The notes beneath the pieces are model-generated. The model did not search any database, was not told the origin of the DNA, and saw nothing but the letters and a program-made list of their open reading frames with translations. DNA of 64,000 bases, from positions 1,090,915 through 1,154,914 of the forward strand of contig KZ111149.1 in assembly GCA_002077045.2 (NCBI GenBank), written 5' to 3'. The first letter of the stretch is position 1. Every line of letters begins with the position of its first letter. Of the stretch, positions 1 to 8,889 are shown one piece after another. A program made the position numbers and the translations under genes. The DNA is from Rachicladosporium sp. CCFEE 5018 (Eukaryota; Ascomycota; Dothideomycetes; Cladosporiales; Cladosporiaceae).

Positions 1-580
1 TAGCAGGATAATCCTTCGTCGCAGTACCGTCACACGTCTGCTTCTGTCTTCCGGGTAGAGCAACAAGCCGCAGATCTTCGATCACATCGGGCGATAGACG
101 ATGGAAGTCCATCTTCAAGATTGCACCGTGGGCCGTAGGTAGGGCGAACCGCATATGCGTCGTGCCGTGGTCCTCGCATATACCGTACGCAATCACCAAG
201 GTTTCGTCGGCGCCTGCGAAGTCGACGTCCGCGTCGATATTGGCAACTTCTGGACAGGGCTCGCCGACAGATACAGGGAAGTGAAAGTCGATCGCCACTC
301 GAGCAAGTGGGATAAGCTCGTGCGCCGAAGGCATCGATGACATTCGCTTGTTCTTTGCCATGTAATGCTCCGGACGAGCAACGCTGATTTTCCGGCGTTT
401 CTTCGCAGGTTGGTTCCGATCATCTTCGTCGTCGTCGACGATCGCATCTGCCTGGCCCTTCTCCATGAACCACCTGACGGGACGGAAGCCGCCAGCTCCA
501 ATGAGTATCGAACGCTCATCATGACTTACAACTTGGCTGGACAGTACGCTAGCAACTGCCCGACGTGAGATAGGCGCCAT
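1..580 (-). CDS. IRC20/SHPRH-like SNF2 helicase and RING ubiquitin ligase, homeolog A, N-terminal part only
   Basis: The minus-strand frame opens at an ATG at 580 and runs off the window edge at base 1, so only about the first 193 residues are present. The protein starts MAPISRR and includes the basic stretch PAKKRRK, a likely nuclear localisation signal. It matches, with many substitutions, the N-terminus of the full-length gene at 26300-30841. The start is well supported: an in-frame TAA lies directly before this ATG, so the 28-residue upstream extension possible in the other copy is not conserved. The helicase and RING domains lie outside the window, so the function is taken from the full copy. 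Confidence 0.8.
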   Translation of the reverse strand, partial: MAPISRRAVASVLSSQVVSHDERSILIGAGGFRPVRWFMEKGQADAIVDDDEDDRNQPAKKRRKISVARPEHYMAKNKRMSSMPSAHELIPLARVAIDFHFPVSVGEPCPEVANIDADVDFAGADETLVIAYGICEDHGTTHMRFALPTAHGAILKMDFHRLSPDVIEDLRLVALPGRQKQTCDGTATKDYPA

Positions 581-1071
581 TTAATTGTTGCGCACTACAT
601 GCGTGGCAAACGCATGGAGAGCATGTGTAGACAGTCTGGCGAATGTAAGTGATTTGAGGAGTGCACGGGTACTCCAGGCAGGCGCACTAGCGCGCGGCAC
701 AAGCGAGCCGCTTCCGCGTCGGCTGACTAAGATCTTCCATTCCCCTCTCGAGCGATCGAGGTTGAGAAACATCGCTCATGTTGAGCGTTCTCGTCAACAT
801 TCACATTACAAGCAGCAGACGCCGCTGTGTAGACTGTGGGATTATGCGAGGGCGCCATGCGCGATCTGAGTAGCTGGAGGGGACTGGTAGCATGAATTGA
901 CCAGACTGTCCGCGTCTACTCAGCCCTACGGCATAGAAATCGCCGGGTTCTGCTCGCTTCTCTGCTTGGAGGCCCACAGAGTCTCAAATACTTGACACTT
1001 CCACTGTCGGGATTGCCACCTGCATGTCGCCGAGACGTTCATTGTATTCCTTTTGAAACACGCCAAGCATC
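581..1071. other. Divergent intergenic region between IRC20/SHPRH and CDC43, block A
   Basis: This 491-base spacer separates two divergently transcribed genes and should hold both promoters. I see no convincing reading frame and no clear TATA box or other element. It is poorly conserved with the matching spacer at 30842-31324. Confidence 0.6.
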
Positions 1072-2536
1072 ATGGAAGCGCAGGGCCACACCCAGGATGA
1101 ACCGCGATTCGACAAGGTCGGCCGATGTCAGGAGTCCTACACGTATGCCCCAGTCTGATTATTGCACAGCCGCGACACGTTAAATACTGGACGCGATGTC
1201 TCAAGACGCTTCTGCCGTCGATGTATACCTCGAACGACAGCAATCGAATGTATCTTGCCTACTTCATCCTCTCGGCTTGTGATGTCCTGGGCGTACTGTT
1301 CACGTTGACAACAGCTGAGGAACGTGAGGGCTATCTCACGTGGATATACCACTGCCAGCATCCCAATGGCGGCTTTCGCATGTGGCCTGGCACGGACTTC
1401 GGCGAGCGTAGAAGTGTGGCAAACGCGAAATGGGATCCAGCTAATGGACCTGCCACCTACTTCGCACTTGCTTCATTACTGATCTTGCGGGACGATCTGC
1501 AGCGCGTGAAGCGGCAAGAGACTCTGAATTGGATCAGCAAGCTGCAGCATGCTGATGGTTCGTTTGGGGAGACGATCGTTGATAGTAAGATCGAGGGCGG
1601 GCATGATCCTAGGCTCGCCTACTGTGCTACTGGTGTGCGGTACATTCTCCGCCGCTCGGAGGCAGATAAAGCTGCTATGGACGGGACCACCGTCGGTGAC
1701 ATCAACATCGATGCCCTTGTTGGTAGCATACAACGCGCCGAGGTATGTGCGTTCAGTATAAACGGCCGCACGTACTCCAGCTGACTCAACAACAGAGCTT
1801 TGATGGCGGCATCGCGGATGCTCCGTTCCATGAACCCCAAGCTGGCTATACGTTCTGCTCACTCGGTTGTATGAAGTTTATAGAGCGTTTGAGACCAGAC
1901 ACCGCAATTTCCTCCAACACGACATCACCACAGCGGGCTCCTTCGCGCCCACGTGAAGTCATACGCTGGCTGCTCAATCTGCAGACGACGTTGACTGACC
2001 CTGGAGATGCACCGCTCAACGACCTGAAGTCCGTACCATCGAATGCTTCATCACCCACTGAGATACCTGCAAGCATGACTGCCCAACTGCAGAGCCACCA
2101 TCTTCATCAGAGCCCAGACAAATCAAACCCTTGGACGGAGACGAGCACGATTCTATCAATACCAGATTCTCCGCCTGTCCACGGCCCAGAGTCAATACCA
2201 GCAGGCTTCTCCGGTCGCCCATCGAAGCCTCCCGATACCTGTTACGCATTCTGGGCGCTCGCTTCTCTCGGCCTCCTCCAGACCTCTCACCTCGCCTCCA
2301 GACCGCAGATCCGGACCTACCTACTGAGCTTGACCCAGCAGGCCATCACTGGCGGCTTTACAAAGTTTGCACATGACAGATGGGCAAATCTTTACCACAG
2401 TTATCTTGGTCTTGTGGCCCTCAGTCTGTGCTCCAATGATGTCGAGAGAGCAGCTGACGGCATTGCGGAAGTGGATGCAGGCATGTGTGTAAGCCTGCAT
2501 GTCAAGAGAACATTGGACGGTGTCCTCCGAACTTGA
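1072..2536 (+). CDS. CDC43: Protein geranylgeranyltransferase type I beta subunit (CDC43-like), homeolog A
   Basis: Exons 1072-1116, 1170-1742 and 1796-2536 give 452 residues. The family attaches geranylgeranyl to CaaX proteins such as Rho GTPases, acting in the cytosol with the alpha subunit. Evidence is the RHVKYWTRCLKTLLP start, prenyltransferase repeats such as CQHPNGGF and SFDGG, and the zinc ligands: Asp and Cys in PDTCYAFWALASL and His in YHSYLGLVALSL. Intron 2 (53 bases, GTATGT, CTGAC, CAG) is well supported; without it the frame breaks. Intron 1 has a weak GTCGGC donor but restores FDK-PRHVKYW, and both copies share it. A long low-complexity insert, about residues 250-340, lies before the zinc site. 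The start is ATG 1072. Confidence 0.85.
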
Positions 2537-2844
2537 AGCTTACGTCAACACTACTGGAAGCATTTCTGCATTTGTCTGCTCAAACACATTGCACGCTATT
2601 GAGGCGCTGCCACGCTATCTCCACGCGCGCGCGTACCTGGTCTCGCTTAGCAAGCGAATTACCCAGGAGCCCCACTTTATTACCGCCTCACCTTGCAACG
2701 CGTTGAGACTAAGGCAGATGCATGGTACATAAGGACACCAGAGGATGGCGGAGATGAGTTGCTTCCGGAGTCGCGAGAGCGACGCGGCTCTGCTCCTCAT
2801 AGCATACACCGCACTCTGCCTTGAGCCTGGTGCTTTGCACTATC
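2537..2844. other. Spacer between CDC43 and the HET gene, block A
   Basis: This spacer of about 308 bases contains the CDC43 terminator and the HET promoter. An alternating run of CG dinucleotides near 2625-2633 is shared with block B. I see no gene. Confidence 0.55.
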
Positions 2845-4101
2845 ATGCGTCTGCTCAATATTCACACCCTGGAGCTTAAGGACTTCGTCAGCGATTCAGA
2901 TCGCCCACCATATGCGATTGCGTCTCATCGATGGGGTGCCGAGGAGATTACCTACACGGACCTTATCGACAATAGGGAAAGGTGCCAAAGCAAAGCAGGG
3001 TACAGGAAGATACAGGGCTTCTGCGAGGTCACACAACGTTGGAATCAGTACGTGAAAGAGCCGACTTTGCAGTGTGAATGGGTATGGGTCGATACCTGCT
3101 GCATAAGTAAGAGCGAATCTGCGGAAGTGAGCGAAGCAATCAACTCTATGTTTGCGTGGTACTCAACGGCGGTGGTCTGCTGGGCATACCTCGAAGACGT
3201 ATTTGGTACCGTGGCAGTAGATCTTCGACATAGTGTCTGGTTCACACGAGGCTGGACTTTGCAAGAACTTCTAGCGCCGCGAACAGTGGTTCTACTATCA
3301 CATCGTTGGGACATTGTAGGGCACAAATGCTGGCTCCATCCAAGTGTATTGAGTGGAAATGAGGACAGATGCTGTCTGCCCATGCCGGTGCTGAATCGGG
3401 AACTTGCCGCGATCACTGGCATTCCGGAAGAGGTTCTCTACCGATACGGCCAAAGTAGGAACTCGGATACGAAAGTGAAATTTGGATGGGTGAGGGGTAG
3501 AGAGACGACTCGCGTTGAAGACATGTCTTATTGCCTGTTTGGCATATTCGGCGTTTTCCTGCCGACTTTGTATGGGGAGAAGGGAAATGCCAGAGAGCGA
3601 CTAGTAGAAGAGATCAAAAAGCGCCGAAAGCCCACGACCTACCTATCGCCGGCTTGCTTTCCATGCTTGTACACTCCAGAGGGGCTGCGCGCGAATCAGC
3701 AGTTCCGAGTTCCAGATTTTCGACCGGCTGGTTCGCGAAGATGGTGGGCTGGAACTCCGCAACGTGTCGACGCAGGCAGAGTCAAGAGTATACCTGTTGC
3801 AGCGCCACCATCGCGCTCTGCTCCCGGACCCGCCGGACGGTACGCCAACGACCACATCCCCAGCGCTCCAGTGTATCAAAATCGCCCGATACTCAATAAT
3901 ACGCAGTACCAGCAAGGTCCCGCCCCTGGTGAGGTAATGAATCCATTCGGTCCCGTGCCAGGTGGCATCCCGACTTCATTCAGCCCGCTTGACCCTGTGC
4001 CTTGTGTAAAATATCAATATCTTGATGACACTTGCATCCAACAGCGCAAACAGCCTGGTCTGTTTGGTCGATTGAAGAAGAGGATCACGCGAGAAGATTG
4101 A
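2845..4101 (+). CDS. HET-domain (heterokaryon incompatibility) protein, homeolog A
   Basis: This single exon encodes 418 residues from ATG 2845; the open frame upstream only adds a TTG. HET domains act in fungal non-self recognition and cell death. All three core motifs are visible: YAIASHRWG (residues 23-31), WVWVDTCCI (79-87) followed by Y..A..CWAYLEDV, and RGWTLQELLAP (135-145). After residue 270 comes a proline- and serine-rich linker, then a conserved basic amphipathic tail, GLFGRLKKRITRED. No NACHT, ankyrin or WD repeats follow, so this is a short HET protein of unknown partner. Its role in incompatibility is inferred from the family only. Confidence 0.88.
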   Translation: MRLLNIHTLELKDFVSDSDRPPYAIASHRWGAEEITYTDLIDNRERCQSKAGYRKIQGFCEVTQRWNQYVKEPTLQCEWVWVDTCCISKSESAEVSEAINSMFAWYSTAVVCWAYLEDVFGTVAVDLRHSVWFTRGWTLQELLAPRTVVLLSHRWDIVGHKCWLHPSVLSGNEDRCCLPMPVLNRELAAITGIPEEVLYRYGQSRNSDTKVKFGWVRGRETTRVEDMSYCLFGIFGVFLPTLYGEKGNARERLVEEIKKRRKPTTYLSPACFPCLYTPEGLRANQQFRVPDFRPAGSRRWWAGTPQRVDAGRVKSIPVAAPPSRSAPGPAGRYANDHIPSAPVYQNRPILNNTQYQQGPAPGEVMNPFGPVPGGIPTSFSPLDPVPCVKYQYLDDTCIQQRKQPGLFGRLKKRITRED

Positions 4102-4477
4102 TGACAGTGACTACGTGAGCAGATGTTGGGTCCATTCGAGCTCTCCAAGATTCTTAATGTGCGCCATGGCTTGTACGAAGACACTCATAGCAGCAGGAGT
4201 TGACAAGCAGGAACTCATGAAAAGCCAGACTTTCACGCACGAAAAAGTTCGTCCTCTTGAAGATGACGATCGTACATCGTCACGACTGAACCCCTCCACT
4301 CGGACAACTCGATCGTACCTGCAGGTTGCGATGAGATCAGATCGCATGCACACGACACCCTAAATCCCATATTCGAGCAAAGAGATATCTCATCCTCTCG
4401 CCAACAACATCTGCAACCACGATCTAAACCACGTACAATCGACTGCTCACTCCGCTTCATCGATTCTCAAGAGTACC
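4102..4477. other. Spacer between HET and the small gene, block A
   Basis: This 376-base spacer is well conserved with block B, notably around 4205-4330. That suggests promoter or 5' leader function for the small gene. There is no convincing open frame: the short ORFs on both strands are not conserved in frame. Confidence 0.5.
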
Positions 4478-4797
4478 ATGTCTCACTCTCACAGCAAGAC
4501 GCCAGGCGGTGCAGGAGCCAGCGAGAAATTCCTTAAGCAGCAGGCCGAGAGTCTGACTTCCGACCACTGCGTCCTTTTCAACCCCCACCACTGACGACAC
4601 CTACAGAGCATGGCTCCGGGTCTTCCAACGCTGCAGGCCACACCGAGGAGAAGGCACCTGGTGAGGCACCAGTAGCATCAGACTCAGGCAGCACGAATGT
4701 CGGCGTACGAGCAGGGCAGAACCAGCCAGGCGAAAAGGGGATCAGTGGTGTACCGGTCGATAGTGCACCGACCACAGGGAATGCGAATCAGAAGTGA
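4478..4797 (+). CDS. Small hydrophilic protein of unknown function, homeolog A (two exons)
   Basis: Exons 4478-4550 and 4607-4797 encode 87 residues. The protein begins MSHSHSKTPGGAGASEKF and is rich in Gly, Ser, Ala and Glu, with no hydrophobic segment, so it is probably disordered. The 56-base intron has an unusual GTCTGA donor but a good CTGAC branch and CTACAG acceptor. Block B has the same exon lengths (73 and 191 bases) and an intron of the same length, and substitutions between the copies keep the frame. Without splicing, a TGA inside the branch site ends the protein at about 40 residues. I do not recognise a family. Confidence 0.65.
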
Positions 4798-4941
4798 GGG
4801 ATGTGAGCAATGATGGACGGACAAATGGCATGAGTGGCCACCCTAAAAGCGTAGATTACGAGACGAAACATCGATTATGGAAATGGTGAATAGAAGCACA
4901 GCAAAACGACGCACGTGTATATATGTTCATGACCACACCAT

Positions 4942-5664
4942 CTACATCAAGCTCGTTCTTCCTCCAACCTCACTGCTTCCCTGCCCATCGCTCATCTCGC
5001 CATTCCTGCCAACGACGAATTCCCGATAGATAGTGGACAATCTCCGTTGTTCCTGCGCACTGATCGAAGCCCGCGTACTACCCAGGCTCTTCTCCACGTG
5101 TTGCCACCGGATCACTGGCTCCTGGCTCTCGCTCGCAGCATGAGTGCCATTCACTTGACCCCGTGCAGTACCAGGACGCTGTTGCGCAGCATGACGAGCT
5201 TCCTTGGCCTTCCGCCGCGCAAGTTGCATAGCTGCTAACTTCGAGGCGATCTCAGCGCGCTCGGCGGCAACGGCTGCAAGCTGCTGATGGCCGTTTGGCG
5301 AGCTGTGGTCGCCGAGACGGAAGTAGGTGAAGTCTTGCCGCTTTACACGGCTTTGATCTTTCGCTTGAGAGGTCGTGCCGTCCATGGCTGTATCGGTGGA
5401 GTCTAGGAGATCGTGGACGGCTTCCAGGTGCGCGTTGTAGACGACGGCTTGTAGGTCTGCGCCCGAGTAGCCAGATGTTCGCTGAGCTACTTCACGCAAC
5501 GTTCGTCTACCGTCTTGATGCAAGATGTAGTCATCGAACTTCAGTTGCTTGCTCACTGCGCGTAGGATGTCGAGCCGGTCTTCCTCGTTAGGCATATCGC
5601 AGATCAGACTCTTGTCCAGACGTCCAGGTCGCAGTAGAGCAGGGTCGATGAGATCCGGTCGACT
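4942..5664 (-). CDS. PEX1: PEX1 C-terminal part, homeolog A, cut by assembly gap
   Basis: The last 241 codons of the peroxisomal AAA ATPase PEX1 are present, ending TSLM then TAG at 4942. They cover the end of the D2 AAA domain (SRPDLIDPALLRPGRLD arginine-finger region) and a helical tail. The N-terminal part is absent: the contig ends at 5664 and sequence beyond the Ns does not continue PEX1. The fragment has exactly the same length and end point as the one at 35208-35930. From about 5115 it is almost identical to that copy, whereas the extreme C-terminus is more diverged. Confidence 0.9.
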   Translation of the reverse strand, partial: SRPDLIDPALLRPGRLDKSLICDMPNEEDRLDILRAVSKQLKFDDYILHQDGRRTLREVAQRTSGYSGADLQAVVYNAHLEAVHDLLDSTDTAMDGTTSQAKDQSRVKRQDFTYFRLGDHSSPNGHQQLAAVAAERAEIASKLAAMQLARRKAKEARHAAQQRPGTARGQVNGTHAASESQEPVIRWQHVEKSLGSTRASISAQEQRRLSTIYREFVVGRNGEMSDGQGSSEVGGRTSLM

Positions 5665-5764
5665 NNNNNNNNNNNNNNNNNNNNNNNNNNNNNNNNNNNN
5701 NNNNNNNNNNNNNNNNNNNNNNNNNNNNNNNNNNNNNNNNNNNNNNNNNNNNNNNNNNNNNNNN
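5665..5764. other. Assembly gap of 100 Ns (contig 1 to contig 2)
   Basis: Exactly 100 N, a standard placeholder of unknown true size. PEX1 reads into it from the left and no PEX1 sequence emerges on the right, so the join is not supported by gene content. Confidence 0.99.
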
Positions 5765-6286
5765 CTCTTGACGGCAAAGAGGACGCGTGGACGGCGGGAT
5801 CGAGTTGCCGGGGAGCTTGGCGTGCAAGCGATGTCGATAACAGCAGTATCGAGGTCGGACGGATGAGCAGCCTGCACCTTGGTCGCTGGGGTTGTTGTCT
5901 CTTTAGACTCGCTGCTGTGCAAGCGTGCACGACAGCGACACCGAGACGTAAGGTCGCTCGCGGTTATACGAAGGCAGCCTGACCATCACGCCCAGCCCTG
6001 CTTCACTCAGACCGGAGAAGACGATAAGAAGGTCGAAATTGGTCTCCATGTGACTCCCGTGGCAGTCCCAATGGGAGCTTCACCTGTTGCTCCAATGGCA
6101 ATGTCCACGAAGGCAAATGATCCACGAATCTGACGCCACAGGCCTGCCTGAATCTCTGTGACCGCCCCGACAGCACGTTGGCTTTTTGGACGACATGTGT
6201 GCCTCTTCAATAACGACCGCATTTGCTTGCCTTTCCAACCACCTGCGTACCGTCTCCTTCATTCCTTCACTAAGAACTTTCCTGCC
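5765..6286. other. Start of contig 2, no gene recognised
   Basis: About 520 bases. The minus-strand frame from 5922 into the N gap looks open only because N codons are not stops; it is not PEX1. I see no family signature on either strand. Confidence 0.5.
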
Positions 6287-6941
6287 ATGAACGAAGCGCT
6301 CTCCTCAATCCTCTGCAATCAACCCTTCTGGCACTTCAATCCCAACTCCAACGAGCACATCATCTTTAACAGTGACGGCACGGGAGAGGTTCTGCCCGAT
6401 CTACTCGCCATTCAATCCCTCATATTACTGACTCCCGCAGCTCTGGTGCATCCTCGAAACCACCTATGGTGTAAACCTCTCCTGAAAAATCCTCCCCGCC
6501 TACCAATCGCACAGAAAGGAACCCACGCCACCAGCCCTGGGGACGCTGGGTCTGGAGATCACGCTACACAGGTCCGTGACTAAATCATGTGCCGGCCCAC
6601 TGCCAACCTGGCCGTCGCCAAACCAGCACGCGCCAAATGAGCATTTTCTTTTGAAGGCCGCCTTTCAGCCACGAGACTTCACATTCACGATAGAGGAAGG
6701 AGCCTTCATACCCCCTTGCCACATCTGGTGTTCCTACTCCTTAAAATCCCAATACAATCTCCGGCTAGTCTTTGATCGATCGCCGTACCCTGCTCAAGAA
6801 GGGCTGGCCGACCCGCCTGGTTTGTACGCCTGCACGGGTCGCTTCGACAGCATGATCGCGTGCGTCGCTCGACCGCTAAGGGGAGCCGGGACAAAGGGAA
6901 GGGCAATGAATGATCCTACATTCACGCTGAGGGACCTTTAA
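6287..6941 (+). pseudogene. Conserved hypothetical protein gene with in-frame TGA, probably broken
   Basis: Exon 1 (6287-6388) encodes MNEALSSILCNQPFWHFNP and ends GTGE. A 52-base intron (6389-6440, GTTCTG, CTGAC, CGCAG) joins it to exon 2, which starts LWCILETTYG. The exon 2 frame then meets TGA at 6483-6485, but after it stays open and protein-like to TAA at 6939-6941, including LGLEITL, FTFTIEEGAFIPPCHIWCS and LRLVFDRSPYP. This resembles a family of uncharacterised fungal proteins as I remember it, so the annotation is tentative. No intron I could find removes the TGA and keeps the frame. It could be a pseudogene, a sequence error or a missed splice. Confidence 0.5.
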
Positions 6942-7311
6942 CGGCCATTCGGCAGAATGCTTGGGCTGGGAGGTGAGGAGTATCACATGTGTACGACTTG
7001 CACGCCCGTCTTTGGATGGCGTTGGGGTGGGGGGAGGAGAAGAGGGAGATAGCCCGCAAGAATTGCCCGAATCGGTGAGTGCATAGTAGTGTAGTCGTGC
7101 TTTCGTTTCGACTGCTAGTCTGAGCACGACACGGCCATAGCTACATACGTGGCCCATCGCCAGCCGTGGCCACGTCCGAGCGCCCTCCTGGCCGTACCAG
7201 GGCTATCGTTGCCAGGTATTTCAATTGTAGCATCTTCGCCTGCTAAAGGGGCGGTCTCGCAGACCACTCAAAGTTGCGCTTCCTCTTTCAACTCCCAGCT
7301 CCAACTACCCC
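6942..7311. other. Convergent intergenic region
   Basis: This 370-base region lies between the broken hypothetical gene and the 3' end of eIF3m. I see no gene or clear element. Confidence 0.5.
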
Positions 7312-8613
7312 TCAATCCACCTCGATCCCCCCACCACCCCTCTGCATCCCTCCCATACCCCTCCTGAATCCTCCCCCGGACCCATGCGCATCATGTCCCT
7401 TCTCCCTCTCGAATTCTTCCTTCTGCTGCCTGATAACAGCAAGGACATTCACCAGACTGCTCTTCCAGTTCTCCAACCGGCTCGCAACCTCTCTCCACTG
7501 ATTCTCGCCGAAACTCCGGTAAGTACTGCGATGGATCAGGAACTCCTGTTTCTGCTGGCTGAGCTTGCCTTCCACGAGCCCGGACCGAATACAGTCAATG
7601 ACCCACATCTCCACGTCTTCGCTGGGGATTTGCAGCGCTTTGGCGATCTGTGCGTAGGGTAGAGTGCGGGTTTGGGAAGCGTGTGCAGCGGACGAAGCAA
7701 GGGTCAGGAGGCGCATCTTGCGGTCCAGGATTTCTTCGGAGAGGTTGTTGGAGGTGAAGAAGTCGTCGTTGGATTCTTTGAAGTCTTGCAGGTCGCTGTA
7801 GGTGTCTGAGCTGTAGAGTTCGAGGAGATCGTACCAGACTTCGTCGGATTTGCGGAGCGCTTGGATGCTGTCGAGGGAGGTGAGGTCTTGGAAGTCGAAG
7901 TGCTTGTCGTGTTGGAGTGCTGCTTTTAGGGCGCGAAGGGAGAGGTCGCGGGCTTCGGACGAGGAGGGCTCAGATTGGAGGGTTAAGAGGGCTTTGAGAA
8001 GGTAGCGGTAGGAGGCTTCGGGGTTTGAGGCGGCTGCTGCGGTATCGGAGACGGCAGTGAACAGGCGGCGTTGGTCTTTGGGCTCGAGCTCCCAGTCCGC
8101 GATCCACTTGTCAAGGGTCTCTAGTTGTGGCTCGAGGGTCTCGAAGTTGCCGGTCTTCTTCACAAGCTCGATAATGAGGGTCAGTACATTATACCGCGTT
8201 GAGCCATCTGGATCGAGTGTGTTGAAGATCGTGCCCAATATGCTGAGCGCAATGCCGGTGTTGTTCGCAGGTGAAGATGTGATGGGTTTCCGGAGGTTCA
8301 GACATATCGATCTGATATAGTTGTCCGGGTCTTCGGACTGTGATATGAGGTGTATGAGGAGGTTGTACGCCGCCTGGAGCTCCTTCTCAGGTGCGCTGTT
8401 CAACACATCACTGGCTCCCACCAATGACTCTAGCACTGCATCCTTGTCTGTCTCTGCTGGTCGGCCTTCCTGCTCCGCATCTGCGATCTTAGGTGTGATC
8501 GTGGATAACACGTCTGATCCCTCACCCTTCTGCTGGTCCAGGTATGTTGCGAGCTCAAGCGCGAGTTCCTCGAATGAGCCCTCGACCAGTGACAACCTGG
8601 GAAAGCCGGGCAT
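7312..8613 (-). CDS. Eukaryotic translation initiation factor 3 subunit M
   Basis: This single exon encodes 433 residues and ends in a Gly/Arg-rich tail. eIF3m is a PCI-domain subunit of the eIF3 complex, which helps the 40S ribosome bind mRNA in the cytosol. The family-typical start LVEGSFEELALELATYL is present, followed by an all-helical region and a C-terminal PCI winged-helix part (YAQIAKALQIPSEDVEMWV, about residues 325-345, then a conserved segment with LVEGKLSQ). The glycine-rich end (GGGFRRGMGGMQRGG) is common in fungal orthologues. The start is ATG 8613; upstream bases on the same strand hold another short frame, possibly a uORF. The gene diverges from ZW10. Confidence 0.93.
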   Translation of the reverse strand: MPGFPRLSLVEGSFEELALELATYLDQQKGEGSDVLSTITPKIADAEQEGRPAETDKDAVLESLVGASDVLNSAPEKELQAAYNLLIHLISQSEDPDNYIRSICLNLRKPITSSPANNTGIALSILGTIFNTLDPDGSTRYNVLTLIIELVKKTGNFETLEPQLETLDKWIADWELEPKDQRRLFTAVSDTAAAASNPEASYRYLLKALLTLQSEPSSSEARDLSLRALKAALQHDKHFDFQDLTSLDSIQALRKSDEVWYDLLELYSSDTYSDLQDFKESNDDFFTSNNLSEEILDRKMRLLTLASSAAHASQTRTLPYAQIAKALQIPSEDVEMWVIDCIRSGLVEGKLSQQKQEFLIHRSTYRSFGENQWREVASRLENWKSSLVNVLAVIRQQKEEFEREKGHDAHGSGGGFRRGMGGMQRGGGGIEVD

Positions 8614-8655
8614 GGCTACAGAATGCGGATTTTGTGTCTCGCTATGGGTGGGAGA

Positions 8656-8823
8656 CTACAGGATCGCGCAAGTATTACCGAACCTTTGCGCTGAGGATAG
8701 TCGTTGGTCAAGTATGGCGAGGCTGATCGATATACTCACTGCTGTCCTGATGGTGTAGTCGGCATAAATTCGAGATGCAGTCTTGGCGGCCCCGCGGAAT
8801 CGCCCCGCGATCGTGACTGCCAT
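8656..8823 (-). promoter_or_regulatory. Possible upstream ORF in the eIF3m leader
   Basis: A 55-codon frame begins with ATG at 8823 (MAVTIAGRFRG) and ends with TAG at 8656, 43 bases before the eIF3m ATG. A GTGAGT donor lies inside it, so it may instead be the first exon of a small unknown gene. Only 66 bases separate it from the ZW10 start. Evidence is position and frame only. Confidence 0.25.
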
Positions 8824-8889
8824 CTATACTGTACTTATCCAAGCATCCTCAATTAGTACCGCAGCTTCCTGACACCACAGAGGCCAGCC

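Larger units (their letters stand above)
1..5664. repeat. Homeologous block A, collinear with 30262-35930
   Basis: Gene order, strands and exon structure (IRC20/SHPRH, CDC43, HET, small gene, PEX1) match 30262-35930 throughout, including the spacers. Within CDC43 I counted 8 mismatches in one 86-base stretch (1321-1406), mostly at silent positions. The coordinate offset drifts only from 30261 to 30266, so there are few indels. From about 5115 to the contig end the two blocks are nearly identical. This fits homeologs of a duplicated or hybrid genome, with a recent conversion or assembly switch at the right end. Confidence 0.85.

Noticed and set aside
2620..2636. CG-alternating run after CDC43 as a possible Z-DNA element
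   Set aside because: Short, and conserved only within a homeologous pair; no functional evidence.
4942..5922. One 326-codon frame running through the N gap
   Set aside because: Only the part up to 5664 is PEX1. N codons hide stops, and the sequence after the gap is unrelated.
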